A DNA stretch of 64,000 bases from Micractinium sp. NFX-FRZ (taxonomy: Eukaryota; Chlorophyta; Trebouxiophyceae; Chlorellales; Chlorellaceae). The position numbers were made by a program, and so were the translations under genes. The DNA lies in the NCBI GenBank assembly GCA_029339195.1, contig JAPTJF010000052.1, positions 1 to 64,000 on the forward strand, given 5' to 3'. The notes under the pieces are model-generated. The model saw only the letters and a list, made by a program, of their open reading frames with translations, had not been told where the DNA came from and did no database searches. Within the stretch, counting starts at the first letter, position 1. Every line of letters starts with the position of its first letter. Shown one piece after another: positions 13,342-24,164 of the stretch.

Positions 13342-16300
13342 GCTTTTTGTTGGGTTCTGCGCTGGGTGGTGAGGCCAAACAGCATGCAGGACTTGGCAGT
13401 ACTTTTCTCCTGAAAAGTATCTCCATCTTGACTGCATGCCCAGTTTCCCTCACTTTTCTGCCTGCCCGTAGGTGGAGTGCCTGACAGCTGCGGGCGCCAA
13501 GCAGGAAGCCGAGTCAGCGGCGCTGCACAGCCAGGTGGCAGAGCAGCAGGCTCAGCTGGACCGTCTGGCAGAGGAGCTGGCTGCCGCCTCTCAGCGGGCA
13601 GGTGACCTGCTGCCGCGGGTGGCTGCGGCGGAGGAGAAGGCAGCTGAGCAGGGCGCCAGCCTGGCGGCGAGCACGGCACAGGCGCAGGAGCTGCAGCAGC
13701 AGTTGACGCTGGCAGAGCACCAGGCGGCTGACGGCACCTCTGCCCTGGCTGCCAGCGAAGCGCAGGTGGCAGGCCTGCAGGAGCAGCTCTCTGCCGCCCA
13801 CAGCAGCCGTGAGGAGCTGCGGCGCCAGCTGGCAGCGGCAGAGCAGCGGACCTCTGAGGTGGCTGTGAGCCTGGCAACCAGCGAGGCGCAGGCGGCAGCG
13901 GTGCAGGAGCAGCTCTCTGCTGCCAGGGCTCATGCTGAGATGCTGCAGCAGGCACTGGGCGAGGCAGAGGAGCGCGCCACCTTGGCTGCTGCCAGCCTGG
14001 CCGCAAGCGAGGCACGCGTGGCAGAGCTGGAGGGTGAGATGGACACAGCTTCTGCTGCGGCATCCGAGGCGGCGGCCCGGCTAGCGTCTGCCCAATCAGA
14101 GGCAGGCAGCAAGGCAGCTGAGCTGGCAGAGCTCAAGGCCAAGCTGCAGGCTGCCCAGGAGGGTAGCACTGGCCTGGAGACGCAAGTGGCAGGCCTGACA
14201 GCCCGCGTGCAGGCAGCCGAGGCGGAGGCTGCCAGCTCGCAGTTGCAGTGGCAGGCAGCAGAGCAGAAGCTGGCTGCAGTCCTTGAGAAGGCGGCTGCCA
14301 ACAACGCGCGGGCAGCAGAGCTGCAGGCGTCGACAGCTGCTGCAGAGGAGCAGCTGGCCGCAGCCAAGCAGGCACTGGCGGAGACCAAATCCAGCACCCA
14401 GAGCCTGATCAAGGACCACCTGGTCACGCTGCGGGCAGTGCAGGAGGAGGTGGGTGGGCGGGAGGGCCGCTGCTGGCGTCCCTGCCCCCTGGCTCTCTGC
14501 TGCGCTGCGATGCACAAGTCTGCTTAAGTTCGGAGTCATGTGCGTGCTGATGTCCAGCTGCCCAAGTGTCCACGCCAACGTTCCACTGTTCCCTGTGCTG
14601 ATGCCTCCTTGCTGCAGGTGGCGGCGCTCAAGTTGGAGGCAGAGAAGGTGCGGCGCGAGAAGCTGGTCCTGAAGGAGGTGAGGCACCCCACCATCGTAGA
14701 GTCTCATGCCAGCCCCGGCGTTCTGCTGTGCAGGCCTGTATGGTGGTTGGAGGCAGCATGAGCTGGTCCTCTTGATCGGCCACCTGGCATTAGTGCAGCC
14801 AGGCAGCGGACACCCCGCTTGCTCTGCCTCGCTTGCCAGCATACCCTGTGTTGAATGGCCACCCAACTCTGTGTGCGCTTTGTTGGGCCCAATGCAGAGC
14901 CTGAACCAGGCCACCGCTGACAGCACGGACCTGCGTGCAGCCTTCCAGGCTGAGCGCCAGGAGCTGCAGCAGCAGCTGGGTGTGCAGCGCGCCCGAGTGA
15001 AGCAGCTGCAGGCGCTGCAGGCGACCAAGGAGCACGAGCTGGCGGCAGTGGCCGGCAAGCTGGAAGGTGTGGTGGGCACATTGTGGAGTGGCGGGGTGTT
15101 ATGGTGAGGTGCAGGATTGAGGAGCACAGAAGTGGCAAAGCATGCTAGAGTGTGGGCGGCTGCTGGGCGGATCACTGCACCTCGTGCCCTCCCTTTGGTA
15201 CTGTCAACTCAGAGCGACAGTGCTCTTACTTTCAAGTTCTTTCCCCTCCTCTTTTCGCCTGTGCGTGCTGCAGACCTGCAGAAGCAGGCAGCCATCTCCA
15301 AAAGCCGCGCTGCTGATGCAGAGCAGGCGGCAGCGGAGGCCACTGCTCAGCTGGCCACAGCACAGGCCCAGCTTCAGTCTGCAGAGCAGCGCGCCGCTGC
15401 CCTGCTGGCAGAGGAGCAGCAGCTGCGGGTGCAGCTGCGCCAAGTGCAGGAGGGGCACCAGCAGCAGGTCGATTGCCTGGTCGGTGAGGCCGCGCAGAAG
15501 GATGCGGCCTCTGCTGCGCTGGCGCGGGAGCGGGACGGCCTGCTGGCAGACCAGAAGAAGGCGCTTCAGGCGCAGCACGAGGCGGCGATGGAGGTGAGAG
15601 TGCTGTGATGCTGCTTGCATTTCTCTGCCCTAATGACTCGCTGTTGCTGGGTTTGCACCTTGCAGGCGGTGCCCTGCATCTGGCCCCACTTGTTGGGTGC
15701 GCTCCAGCCAGCCAGGCTTGCATTCCTGCCCTGCCCGCCCAGCCAACTCATCCCCTCTCTGCCCTTCCTCCTGATGCTCTTCCTCGCAGGACGTGAAGGA
15801 GGCGATGGCCCTGGAGGCGTCCCAGCTGACAGCACAGCTGGCGGCGCTGCGGCAGGAGCGCGACGACGCGCTGGCCGAGTGCTCCTTTGCGCGGGAAGAG
15901 GCGCGGGTGGCGGCAGCCAACCAGGAGCGTGCGCTGGCGGCGGCAGCGGCAGCGCAACGCCAGCTGCAGAGCGAGCGCGACGCTGTCATGCAGTCGTTGT
16001 CAGAGCTGCAGGTGGGATGAGCGGTGTATGCTCGTTGGGTGGGGAGGGGCAAGTAGCTGGAGTTTAGCAGGAGGATGGCAGGCAGAGCACCGGCGCCTTG
16101 CTGTGGTGTGCAGGTGTGCAGTGCAGGAGCAGCTTGCTCTGCATGCCTGCGCCAACTTCCCTGCCCTGCACCCTCCCTTTTTATGCAGGCCGCATTCAAC
16201 GTCGCTGAGGCCAAGCGCGCCACTGAGATGCGGCGCCTGAAGCAGGCAGCAGAGGAGGGGCAGCGGGAGGCACAGGCGCTGCGGGCGGAGGTGGAGAAAC

Positions 16301-17271
16301 AGCAGCAGATGGCGCTGCGGGCATCCAGGGAGCAGCAGCTGCAGCAGCAGCAGGCACTGCAAGCATCGCAGGAGCAGCAGCAGCAGGCGCTGCGGGCCTC
16401 TTTGGAGCTGCAACAGCAGCAGCAGCAGCAGGCGCTGCGCGCCTCCCGGGAGCAGCAGCAGCAGGCGCTGCGGGCATCCATGGAGCAGCAGCAGCAGGCG
16501 CTGCGGGCGGCCATGGAGCACCCGCTTGGCGCAACAGCCGCACGGGCCGGCGCTGTTCAGCCTGCTGCACCGCCTGCGCGGCGCATCGCGCACCACAGGA
16601 GCAGGTCGGCTGCAGCCGCGCTGAACGACGCAGACATGGAGGCAGACTTGGTGCTGCAGCGCTCAGCGGAGCCGCTGCCGCTGCAGCCGGCGCGGAGGGC
16701 GGCGCATAGCAATGCAGTGGCGCCTCTGCCGCCGGCCCAGCAGCCGCTGAAGATGCAGGCGCACAAGCTGTCAGCGCAGCAGCAGCAGCAGCCAGCAGTT
16801 GCTGAGGGGGCAGGGTGGGGCGCCGACTACGTGCAGCGCTTCCAGGTGGGGTGCTGCAGTGGGGAGGAGGGATGGGAGCGATCGAAGGGGGGCCTTGCAT
16901 ACCCAGTCAGATGCCACCGTGCCTTGTGATTGCAGCTCTGTCTTCCCTTGCCTTCATCGTACGCCATCTCGCCGCCTCAAACACGCGTACTTGCCTTTCC
17001 CACACTGCTGCAGGAGAACCCGTCATGGAGCCCCAACAGCGCAGCGAAGCTTCGGGCCGGCAGCGGTGCGCGTGGCGGCAGTGGCGGCGGCGGCGTCGGC
17101 GCCCGAGCTTTGCTGGCCACACTCTCGGGCAACCAGCGCGTCCTGGTCAGCCACCAGGATGAGAACAGCAGGGCAGGGGTGGCGCAGCCGGGGGCCCATG
17201 GCCGCGTGCGCCTGCCTGGGTGGAATGTCGAGCGCTACGAGCGCCTGCCCGAGGGCGGCGGCGGCCAGTGA
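5419..17271 (+). CDS. Kinesin-12-like motor with giant coiled coil
   Basis: N-terminal plus-end-type kinesin motor on a very long stalk. 26 exons: 5419-5550, 5705-6007, 6199-6267, 6472-6699, 6864-6969, 7180-7418, 7581-7713, 7891-8206, 8352-8693, 8869-8995, 9220-9401, 9655-9934, 10104-10251, 10459-10814, 11095-11217, 11410-11626, 11833-12026, 12212-12949, 13120-13296, 13472-14449, 14618-14677, 14898-15066, 15274-15593, 15790-16011, 16189-16845, 17014-17271; 2357 aa. The motor is about 87-435: [12 protein letters not shown]-loop GQTGSGKT (167-174), switch I NDTSSRSH (~300), switch [10 protein letters not shown] (~337), then RLKEA and INKSL. SERQK followed by RLKEA resembles kinesin-12/KIF15. 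The stalk is Ala/Glu/Gln-rich coiled coil with repeats in the 978-nt exon and a Q-rich repeat block in exon 25. Exon 19 ends at a GC donor. The start is the first ATG of the frame. A spindle or phragmoplast role is inference from the family. Confidence 0.88.
13308..13341 (+). repeat. CTG microsatellite in kinesin intron
   Basis: About eleven uninterrupted CTG units begin roughly 11 bases after a GC splice donor (intron 13297-13471). If the intron were retained, the run would read as poly-alanine in frame. Confidence 0.8.
16309..16510 (+). repeat. Coding Q-rich peptide repeats in kinesin tail
   Basis: Exon 25 of the kinesin encodes about six copies of a QQ-ALRAS-E type unit, 9 to 15 residues long, with the Gln run varying between copies. 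It forms a charged and Gln-rich helix at the end of the stalk. The DNA is a CAG-GCGCTGCGG-type minisatellite. Confidence 0.75.
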
Positions 17272-17723
17272 GGGGCGGCTGGCAGTGATAACAGTGAGAA
17301 CGCCCTGAGAATGGGAAGATATGAACAGAGAAAGTGTTTTTTTTTAGTTTGAGCTTGTACTTTATTTTGCTTTGCCTTGTGTAAACACTGAGTGATTGGG
17401 TCATGCCGCTGGGCAGCAGCCTTGGCCGCAGCACTGCGGTGCCGCCAGCAGGGCTGGCAGCTTTGGCAAGATGAAGGGATCTATGCCATCTTTACACATG
17501 TGAATAAGTCACACTCTGTGTCTGTCCGTGAGTGGCCAGGAGTAAGCTGGCCCTGCAGGCGCATGCGGACATCGCTTGCCTCTGACTTTTTTCTCCAGTA
17601 AGCATCTTGAGATTCCAACTGAGGCTTGGAAACCTTGAGCGGGCGTAAGCCCGGACGAGGCAGAGGGCGGTAAGCCGGTAACTGCTCCTCTGCAGGTCTC
17701 CTCAGCGGCTGCCAATTCCGGCG
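17272..17723. other. Intergenic: kinesin 3' UTR and IQ-gene upstream
   Basis: No gene seen. It contains a T-rich stretch at 17336-17365 and the TGTAA poly(A) signal of the kinesin. The remainder is presumed 5' flank of the IQ protein. Confidence 0.6.
17380..17384 (+). terminator. TGTAA poly(A) signal of kinesin gene
   Basis: TGTAA lies 109 bases past the kinesin stop, after a T-rich tract. TGTAA is the established chlorophyte polyadenylation signal. The cleavage site was not determined. Confidence 0.6.
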
Positions 17724-18752
17724 ATGCTGCGTTGGAAGACGTCTGCTGTCAACTTGGACGCAGCGCCGTTATGTGCAGATGCGGCGGATGCCTGCCAGTG
17801 GGCGCCGCCTCCTAGGGTGCAGCTGCCGGCGGGTGCGCCGCCAGCAGCACCACCGCAGCGGCAGCCGAGGCCCAGGGCACGGGCCGACCAAGCCGTCTTT
17901 GAGCAGCAGAACGAGCCTGCGATCAGCACGCCTCCCACAAAGGTCAGTGCTTCCACAATAGTGCAGCTTCCGCTGGGGCTGCGGCAGCACGTGGGCCGGC
18001 AGCCATTAGACGCCCGCAAGCAGCAGCAGCAGCAGCAGCAGCAGCAAGATCCACCACTAGCGCTGCACATCAAGCCAGTCGCATGCATCACGGCTGCCTT
18101 GAGCTGCCAGCCAGTAGCTCGGGCCCCTGAGAAGCAGCGCCGCCACCAGGAAAGCAGCACTGTGCTTGCTGCGGCAGCGGGGCAGCGATGGCAGCAACCC
18201 CCAACCACCTGCAGCAGCGATGACGGCGGCAGCAGCACCCACCATGGTGCCTCTGTTACGATTGCAGTGGACCGCCAGGCTGCCTTTCTCGTCTTCCAGC
18301 AGCGCCGCCGGCAGCGTGCAGCAGCGGCAACGTTTATACAGGCGCACTTCAGGCAGGCGGGGGATGGGGCGAAGCAGTGGGGCTTGGGGAGTGTGCCCAG
18401 CCACCTTCCTTGCACTATGTCACATAGTAAAAGCTCAGCAAGCTTAGCCAGCTCCTTTGCTCCTTTGCCTTGCAGGGCCCTGCTTGCACGGCGTGAACTT
18501 CAGGCGCGCCGAGCAGCGGCGCAGCTGCAGCAGGAACGGCTGCGACGAGCACTGCTGCGATGGCAGGCCAGGGCAGCAGCCAAGCGCTGCCTGCGCCTGC
18601 GAGCCATGCGGGCGCCGCCAGCCACACGTATGGATGCGTGCTCTATCAAGGATGAGCATGGGCCCGGCGGGCTGGCAGCGGAGCACTGCCGCCTGCGCCG
18701 CCTCGGCAAGGCCTGGTCCGCCTGGCTGCAGTGCTGGGTGACGCCCTCCTGA
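17724..18752 (+). CDS. IQ-motif (calmodulin-binding type) protein
   Basis: Exons 17724-18352 and 18476-18752; 301 aa when spliced. The first part is low complexity (Pro/Ala/Gln, with a CAG-coded poly-Gln at about residues 100-108) and matches no family I know. The end of exon 1 and start of exon 2 join to give IQAHFRALLARR, a good IQ consensus (IQxxxRxxxxR) expected to bind calmodulin or a myosin light chain. After it comes a basic Arg/Ala/Gln helix. The joining intron begins GCAGGC and ends TTGCAG, so it is GC-AG. It is 123 nt (41 codons), so retention keeps the frame open (342 aa) but breaks the IQ motif. The role is unknown; follows the kinesin on the same strand. Confidence 0.6.
   Translation: MLRWKTSAVNLDAAPLCADAADACQWAPPPRVQLPAGAPPAAPPQRQPRPRARADQAVFEQQNEPAISTPPTKVSASTIVQLPLGLRQHVGRQPLDARKQQQQQQQQQDPPLALHIKPVACITAALSCQPVARAPEKQRRHQESSTVLAAAAGQRWQQPPTTCSSDDGGSSTHHGASVTIAVDRQAAFLVFQQRRRQRAAAATFIQAHFRQAGDGAKQWGLGSVPSHLPCTMSHSKSSASLASSFAPLPCRALLARRELQARRAAAQLQQERLRRALLRWQARAAAKRCLRLRAMRAPPATRMDACSIKDEHGPGGLAAEHCRLRRLGKAWSAWLQCWVTPS
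18021..18046 (+). repeat. CAG run coding poly-Gln in IQ protein
   Basis: About nine CAG codons in succession in exon 1 of the IQ-motif gene, a likely length-variable site. Confidence 0.8.
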
Positions 18753-19616
18753 CCCAAACATGAACCAGCCATCTGCTGTGCTTTGATATCAAGCACCCTT
18801 GGCAGGCATCTTCCCTGCAATGCCCGTCCAGCCTTCCGACACTTGAGCTCGTGCAGCCATGGAAGGCCGATTGCAAACCCTAGCGAAGCCGCCGGCTGTA
18901 CTGGTGGTTTATGCCTGCCCTGCCGCAGCGATGCATGCAAATGTGCCTGAGAAAGCGAGAGTTTGCAGGTGATTGGAGGAGTGCACATGCCTGAATGGCT
19001 TCTGCTCTGAGTCACCTGGGGAACACATGAGACCACAATGGCTGCAGTGTTGAACGCGTGCGGTTCCCTGGCCAGCATGAGCGCGCCAGGTGCAGGCAGC
19101 TCACAAAGAGCAGCAGGGTGACTAGGAGATACTCTGCCAGGCATTCTGGAAGCTGCAAGCATTGACAAACAATGCGCATCTCACTGAAGACGTGGCAGGC
19201 CCCTGATGTCACTGCACGGTCCACAGCACTGCCAGCGCCAGGCGCCGGCGGCGGCCGTTCATGGGTGGCGTCCCCTGTACCGTTTCTCCCCGTTCACGCC
19301 TTGTTTGCCGAATTGCGTGTAGAATCAAACTGATCCGGCACGAAACCGTCAGGCCGACAGCCGCGGGGCTACGTATCCGGCATCCAACGACGCGCGCCGA
19401 CCCAAACCCCTGGCGGCCAGCACTTGCGGGCCTGAACTTGGGCCATGTCGCCGGCAGCTGGGGCAGCTCCGCTGACAGGTAGCGCTCCTGCCACCGCTGC
19501 CGCCACCACCGCTGCCGCCACCGCTGCTGCCGCCGCCGCCGCCGCCCAACACCCCACCGCTCCCAGTCACGCACCCCAACCCCTCACCATGGCTTGCAGG
19601 CCGCAGGAGGGCGAAG
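18753..19616. other. Intergenic between IQ protein and carrier
   Basis: 864 bp with no gene I can support. The first half is presumed 3' UTR of the IQ gene. The second half, up to the carrier ATG at 19617, includes a long run of GCC/CCG triplets (about 19492-19550) that fits a carrier 5' UTR. Frames through it look like compositional artefacts. Confidence 0.5.
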
Positions 19617-21597
19617 ATGATGGGCAAATCCTTCCTGGCGGGCTGCACTGCCTCCTGCGGTGCTGTGGCCATCACAAATCCTGTGGATGTCATCCGCACG
19701 CGGCTGGAGCTGCAGGGGGAGCTGGCACGTGGCGGGGCGCAGGTGTACCGCGGCGCGCTGCGGGGTGAGGGCTTTGAAGAAAGGCCATGGGACCGTGTGG
19801 TTGGGCGAGGGCAGGTGGTGCAGGGCAAGGGTGACAGTACACTTGCCCCGCTAGCCATCCGTGGGGAGCAGTGCAGCCCCCATCTTTTAAGCACGGCTGT
19901 GCGCCTTGTTGACCCCTGCTCGCCCGCCCTCCTCCCACCCGCAGGCCTCGTCAAGATGGTGCAGCAAGAGGGGCCAGGGGTGCTGTTCCGGGGGCTCAAG
20001 CCTGCCTTTGCCTTTCAGATCGCAGTCAACGGCACACGCCTGGGTGAGCGGGTGCTGTTAGGCTGGCCAGGGGCACGTGAACTTATAAACAAACCGCACG
20101 CATGCAGCATCTTTGCCTGTCCAAATGTTGGGGCCTGTGTTGCGCCGCTGTGCTGCACCGCCCCGCGCCCCGGCACCAAGTTGCCCCGCACGCCAGCATC
20201 ATTCTGGTCAATGTTCCTCCCTGTCTCAGGGACGTTCATTCCACTGAAGAAGTGGCTGGTGGCTCACAAGGACAAGAACGGCCTAGACGACTTTCTCACC
20301 TCCCTGCTGGCGGGCGCCGGAGCGGGCATGGTGGGCGCCGCCATCGGCACACCCTTCCAGCTGATCAAAACGCGCATGCAGGCCGCTGCGCGTGGCGCCG
20401 GGGCGGCAGCCGTGGGGGCGGCGGCAGCGGCGGGAGCGGCGCGGCAGCCGTACACGGGGCTGGGCAACGCTCTGGTGACGATTGTGAAGAACGAGGGTGA
20501 GTGAGGGGCGGGTGGGCGGTGGGTGCACGTGCGGTGTGTCAGCAGCGCACAAACTGGGCCGGTAGGCGGCCAAGTGGCCGTGCGGCTTCATGCAAATATG
20601 TACGCAGGGGCGTCAGCCGTCCAGCTGGCAGTGCCTGCCACACACCTGCACTGCACCCTGTACCCATAATCTGTGCCGCCCGCCTGTACTGCAGGCCTGT
20701 TTGGGCTGTACCGCGGCGCCCACCTCAACATGGCCAAGATTGCTGTGGCCTCCGCCGTCCAGCTGGCAGTGTTTGACGGCGTGAAGGGGCGGCTGCAGCG
20801 GGAGGAGGGCGGCTGGGGGCAGCGCCACCCCACGGCGGCGCTGCTGGCGGCTGCCATGGTGGCGGGGCTGGCGGTGACAGCGGTGGTCATGCCGGTGGAT
20901 GTCATCACAACGCGCGTGTGGAACCAGCCGGGTTAGAGGGTGCCTAGTGGAGTAGGGGCGGCAGGGGCGGGGCGGAGCCTGGCGCTGGTCCAGATCAGGA
21001 GGGTGGAGGTGGGTGCATGGGCCACAGCGTGCACGGCACAACCATGCTGTGGGTGGCTGGCGTGAGCAGAGCACATCAGGGTCGGCGTGTGCGCAATCTG
21101 TGTTCCTTGAGGGAGGGCCCTGTGCCTGCGTCCCCCCTTGCCGTTGGGTAGTGCTGCCCCAACCTGCAGGGCTGACCCCCTCCCCTCCCGGGGGCATCCT
21201 GCCTGGTCTCCCACTGTCTCCGGCGTGAACGCCATCTCCCTCCCCTTTCATCCTCCTCCCCTTGTTGGCTTGAACTCCACCCTCTCACCTGCCCCATCTG
21301 CCCTCCACCCACACTCTTCCTGCAGTGGTCAACGGCGTCGGCACGCTCTACAGGAACGCGTGGGAGTGCATGGCCAAAACCGTGGCGGCAGAGGGGCCCG
21401 GAGCGCTTTACAAGGGCAGCTCGGCGCACCTGCTGCGTGCCGGCCCCCACACCGTGCTCACTCTCATGCTGCTGGACAAAATGCAGAAAGTGCTGGGGCT
21501 GGCGGCGCAGGGGCCGCCGCCGCCGCAGCCACAGCCGCAGCGGGCAGCCAAGGCGAAGCAGGGCACGCTGAAGCCGAGCGCGCAAAGTGCTCGCTGA
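19617..21597 (+). CDS. Mitochondrial carrier, SLC25A34/35 (OAC1) type
   Basis: Inner mitochondrial membrane solute exchanger; this subfamily includes the yeast oxaloacetate carrier OAC1. Five exons (19617-19764, 19945-20043, 20230-20496, 20695-20931, 21326-21597) give 340 aa, slightly above the usual ~300 because of an Ala-rich loop and a Pro/Gln-rich tail. All four introns are phase 1. Three repeats are visible. Their signature motifs are PVDVIRTR (residue ~23), PFQLIKTR in repeat 2 (Gln replacing the usual acidic residue) and PVDVITTR in repeat 3. VNGTRLG, the VWNQP after repeat 3 and RAGPHTVLT near the end match SLC25A35 closely. The start is the first ATG, directly before the first helix, as in the family. 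The substrate is not provable from sequence. Intron 3 holds a copy of part of exon 4. Confidence 0.85.
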
Positions 21598-22019
21598 GTG
21601 CATTCGCATACTGTACATTACGATCTAGCACAGTTTATGAACAAACATAAGCGCTCCCTCCTGCCATGCAAATAACGATCATCTCACTGAAGTTGTGCCC
21701 TGCCTGCCTGCTGGCCAACCACATGCCATGCCTGTGCTTCCACACACCTCTGCAGCTGCGCTCTTGCTTGTTTCATGCATAGATCTTGTCAGGAGAGTTC
21801 TAGAAACAGCGATACGCACTCTTGGCAATGCTGAAGCTTGTAAAGAAGCCTCAAGTGCCTGCGACCTGCGCGCCCACAGCTGGTGCCAGATGCGCTGGGC
21901 CCGCTGCGGTGGTGTGACTGCAACACGAATGCCAGCTGACATTTAGCGAGATATCATCAAACGGGCATCAGAGATCGTCTCGAACAACCCTTTGCACGCG
22001 CTGTAGCTCGGCCCGCGCC
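21598..22019. other. Intergenic between carrier and secreted protein
   Basis: 422 bp, relatively AT-rich, no gene seen. It holds the carrier 3' UTR with a TGTAA at 21839-21843 and the upstream region of the next plus-strand gene. Confidence 0.55.
21839..21843 (+). terminator. TGTAA poly(A) signal of carrier gene
   Basis: TGTAA lies 242 bases after the carrier stop, on the sense strand. Assigned by motif and position only. Confidence 0.45.
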
Positions 22020-23474
22020 ATGCGGTGGTTCCAACGCCGGCAGGCGCTCCTTCTCTCCGTCCTCCTGACCGCTTGCGGCCTCTTGGATGCAGTGCCGGTG
22101 CGACCGCACGCGCCGCGGCTTTGCTCGTTTGCTGAGAACGGCCGCTCGCCCACTGCCGCCGCTACCAAGTTGCCAGTACAGCTGCCCAACTGGGCGCCCA
22201 CTGTTCATCCCCAGCCCACGCTCTCCTGGCTGCAGAGCCTTGGATCCCGCCGGTTAGGCAGCGCACGTATAGGTGCCAGCACCCACGAGACCGCCAGGCA
22301 CCTGCTGCTGGCCAAGCCTGCCCCTGGCGACGGCAGTATCTCGACGTCCTCACCCGCCCCAGCTGGCACCGCCAGCACACTGCTCACCTCCATTGCTTAC
22401 GGAGACGACTCGACCTCCTGCTATGAGTACGACGCCGTCACTCAAAAGTGGGGGCTCTCAAACGACAAGTATGGTGAGAGGCTGAGACGGGGGCAGTGGC
22501 AAGCGTGCAAGGAGCTTGGGTCCTGCCACGCGTTGCTGGCGGCGGTAGCGTGTGCATTCAATGCAACGCAGCAAGGCCCATGTGTGTGGGCCTGGCTTTC
22601 ATTGAAGCTCCCCAACATTGTGCCCTCCTCTGCCCCCTCCGCAGGCGCCAGGGGAGGCATCAAACCAAGCCCTCGCGCCGTGCAGTGGGCCATGAGGCTG
22701 ATATGCAGAGACCCGGCAGCCGCCGCCCAACGGCTGGCAGACGCGGTGTGGGCTGGAGGCTGGCAGGCACGGGCGTGGGTGTATGCCCAGCTGAACACCG
22801 ACTGCCCCTGGGACGTGGCAGCGGCAGCAGACACCTGTGAGTGGCAAGCGGCCTGGCTGTGTGGCGCCACATTTGCAGCCGCACCTGCTGCTGCTGCTGC
22901 TGCTGCTGACACATTTAGGTTGATTGATGAGGCTGATGCAAGTGGGCAGTGCCGTTGGCTCCATCACCCACTCTCTGTTGGCTTGACCCACCCCCTGCTT
23001 GCCACATCTGCAGATGACATGGCTATCAAGACGATAAGCAGCGGACTGCCATCTCAGCTGCCAGCTGTCAAGGCGTGAGTATGATGGGGGGTGTGGGAAG
23101 AAGGGGCTGGGATGTGCTGGTTTGTGGCTGCGTGTCAATGGCAGTGGTGGGGAATGATTGACAGGCTCTCGTGTGATCGTGTGCCGCGAGTGATCAGAAG
23201 GACACATGCTGTGTGCGATGCCATGCCGAGCTCATCCCAGCTGCTGCTCCTGGTGCTTGCCCGACCCACTCCTGTCCCTCGTTCCCTGGCCTGCAGATGG
23301 CTGACCAGCTATGTGGCGGCAGCGGATCGGCTCTCCATCCCGATGTGTGCCACCATGGCAGTCGTGGACCAGGCACGCGGCCAGGTGCTGGAGCAGCACT
23401 TTGTGTCCAGCAGCAGCGAGCAGGCAGGCAGCACGGCGCGCAGGTTGAAGAGGCAGAGGGGGGTGGAGCGGTGA
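22020..23474 (+). CDS. Secreted protein of unknown function
   Basis: Exons 22020-22473, 22645-22836, 23014-23074, 23297-23474, in matching phases; 294 aa. The N-terminus is a good signal peptide: RRQ, then a hydrophobic core LLLSVLLTACGLL, then Ala-Val-Pro. After it comes a Ser/Ala/Pro-rich stretch, then a region with KPSPRAVQWAMRLICRD, a Trp-rich helix and QLNTDCPWDVAAAADTYD. It ends in a basic SSSSEQAGSTARRLKRQR tail. Five Cys survive in the mature part. I recognise no family. The last exon could extend further by another splice, but none is clear. An 18-bp tandem repeat overlaps the stop codon. The intron between exons 2 and 3 carries a CTG run. Confidence 0.6.
22882..22909 (+). repeat. 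CTG microsatellite in intron
   Basis: About eight CTG/GCT units in the second intron of the secreted-protein gene. Confidence 0.7.
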
Positions 23475-23507
23475 ATGCGCCCCTTACTGATGAATGCGCC
23501 CCTTACC
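23472..23507 (+). repeat. 18-bp tandem duplication spanning a stop codon
   Basis: Two copies of TGAATGCGCCCCTTAC-type sequence, 18 bp apart. The first begins with the TGA stop of the secreted-protein gene, so the stop codon itself is duplicated. Confidence 0.75.
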
Positions 23508-23919
23508 TTATTACTGTTCCTCTGGCACCTTTCTGATCATTTTCCTGCACGCTCTGTTACCTGTACCCAAACCTTTACATCGAGTCCAATGGTGGACTCC
23601 AGTGCCGGCTCCGTGCTGCCAGCATGCTATGACACGTGTAGCGTGCAAACCACATCTGTATTGCTCTCTATCTCCCTTCTACCCGCATTGCCTACCCTTA
23701 CGTGAACAAAGTTTGATGTCATCTGAACGCTGTGCAGCTGGCACCACACGCCTCTAGCCGCCACTGTGTGTGGGTGCTGGCTCGACTTCTCTGCAGCCTT
23801 GGCGCCCATGCATGCCATGTTGAACACTGCTGCTGGGCTGAACCGCAACTTGCCGTGGATCGAGTAAGGCTTGGACACGTTGGCAATTGAGACTGCACAT
23901 GTGTAGATCACTTCCCTTT

Positions 23920-23924
23920 TGTAA
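23920..23924 (+). terminator. TGTAA candidate poly(A) signal, secreted protein
   Basis: The TGTAA that fits on the sense strand, 446 bases after the stop at 23474. Motif-based only. Confidence 0.35.
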
Positions 23925-24056
23925 GACCAGTGTGATGATGCAATTCTGACTCACCGACAGGCTGGCACTCCACATCTTCTCGACAGGCACCCCTGGGCAG
24001 CCGCTGCCCCACCACCTTCCCTCCCAGGAATTGCATGCAACAGCCGAGGAGGGGAG

Positions 24057-24061
24057 TTACA
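24057..24061 (-). terminator. TGTAA poly(A) signal of NDX-like gene
   Basis: TGTAA on the minus strand, about 105 bases past the stop at 24165, a typical spacing. Motif-based. Confidence 0.5.
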
Positions 24062-24164
24062 GACAAGTGCAACGCAAGGCGCATGTGGTCACGGCTCAAC
24101 GGAAGCAGAGCAGGCCCAAGGGGCTGACTGGATCGGCCCCTTCTTGAACGTGCTGCGCTGCCCG

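Larger units (their letters stand above)
23475..24164. other. Convergent intergenic region
   Basis: 690 bp between the plus-strand secreted-protein gene and the minus-strand NDX-like gene, so it should contain both 3' UTRs. TGTAA occurs on + at 23920-23924 and on - at 24061-24057, one for each gene. No coding region recognised. Confidence 0.55.
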
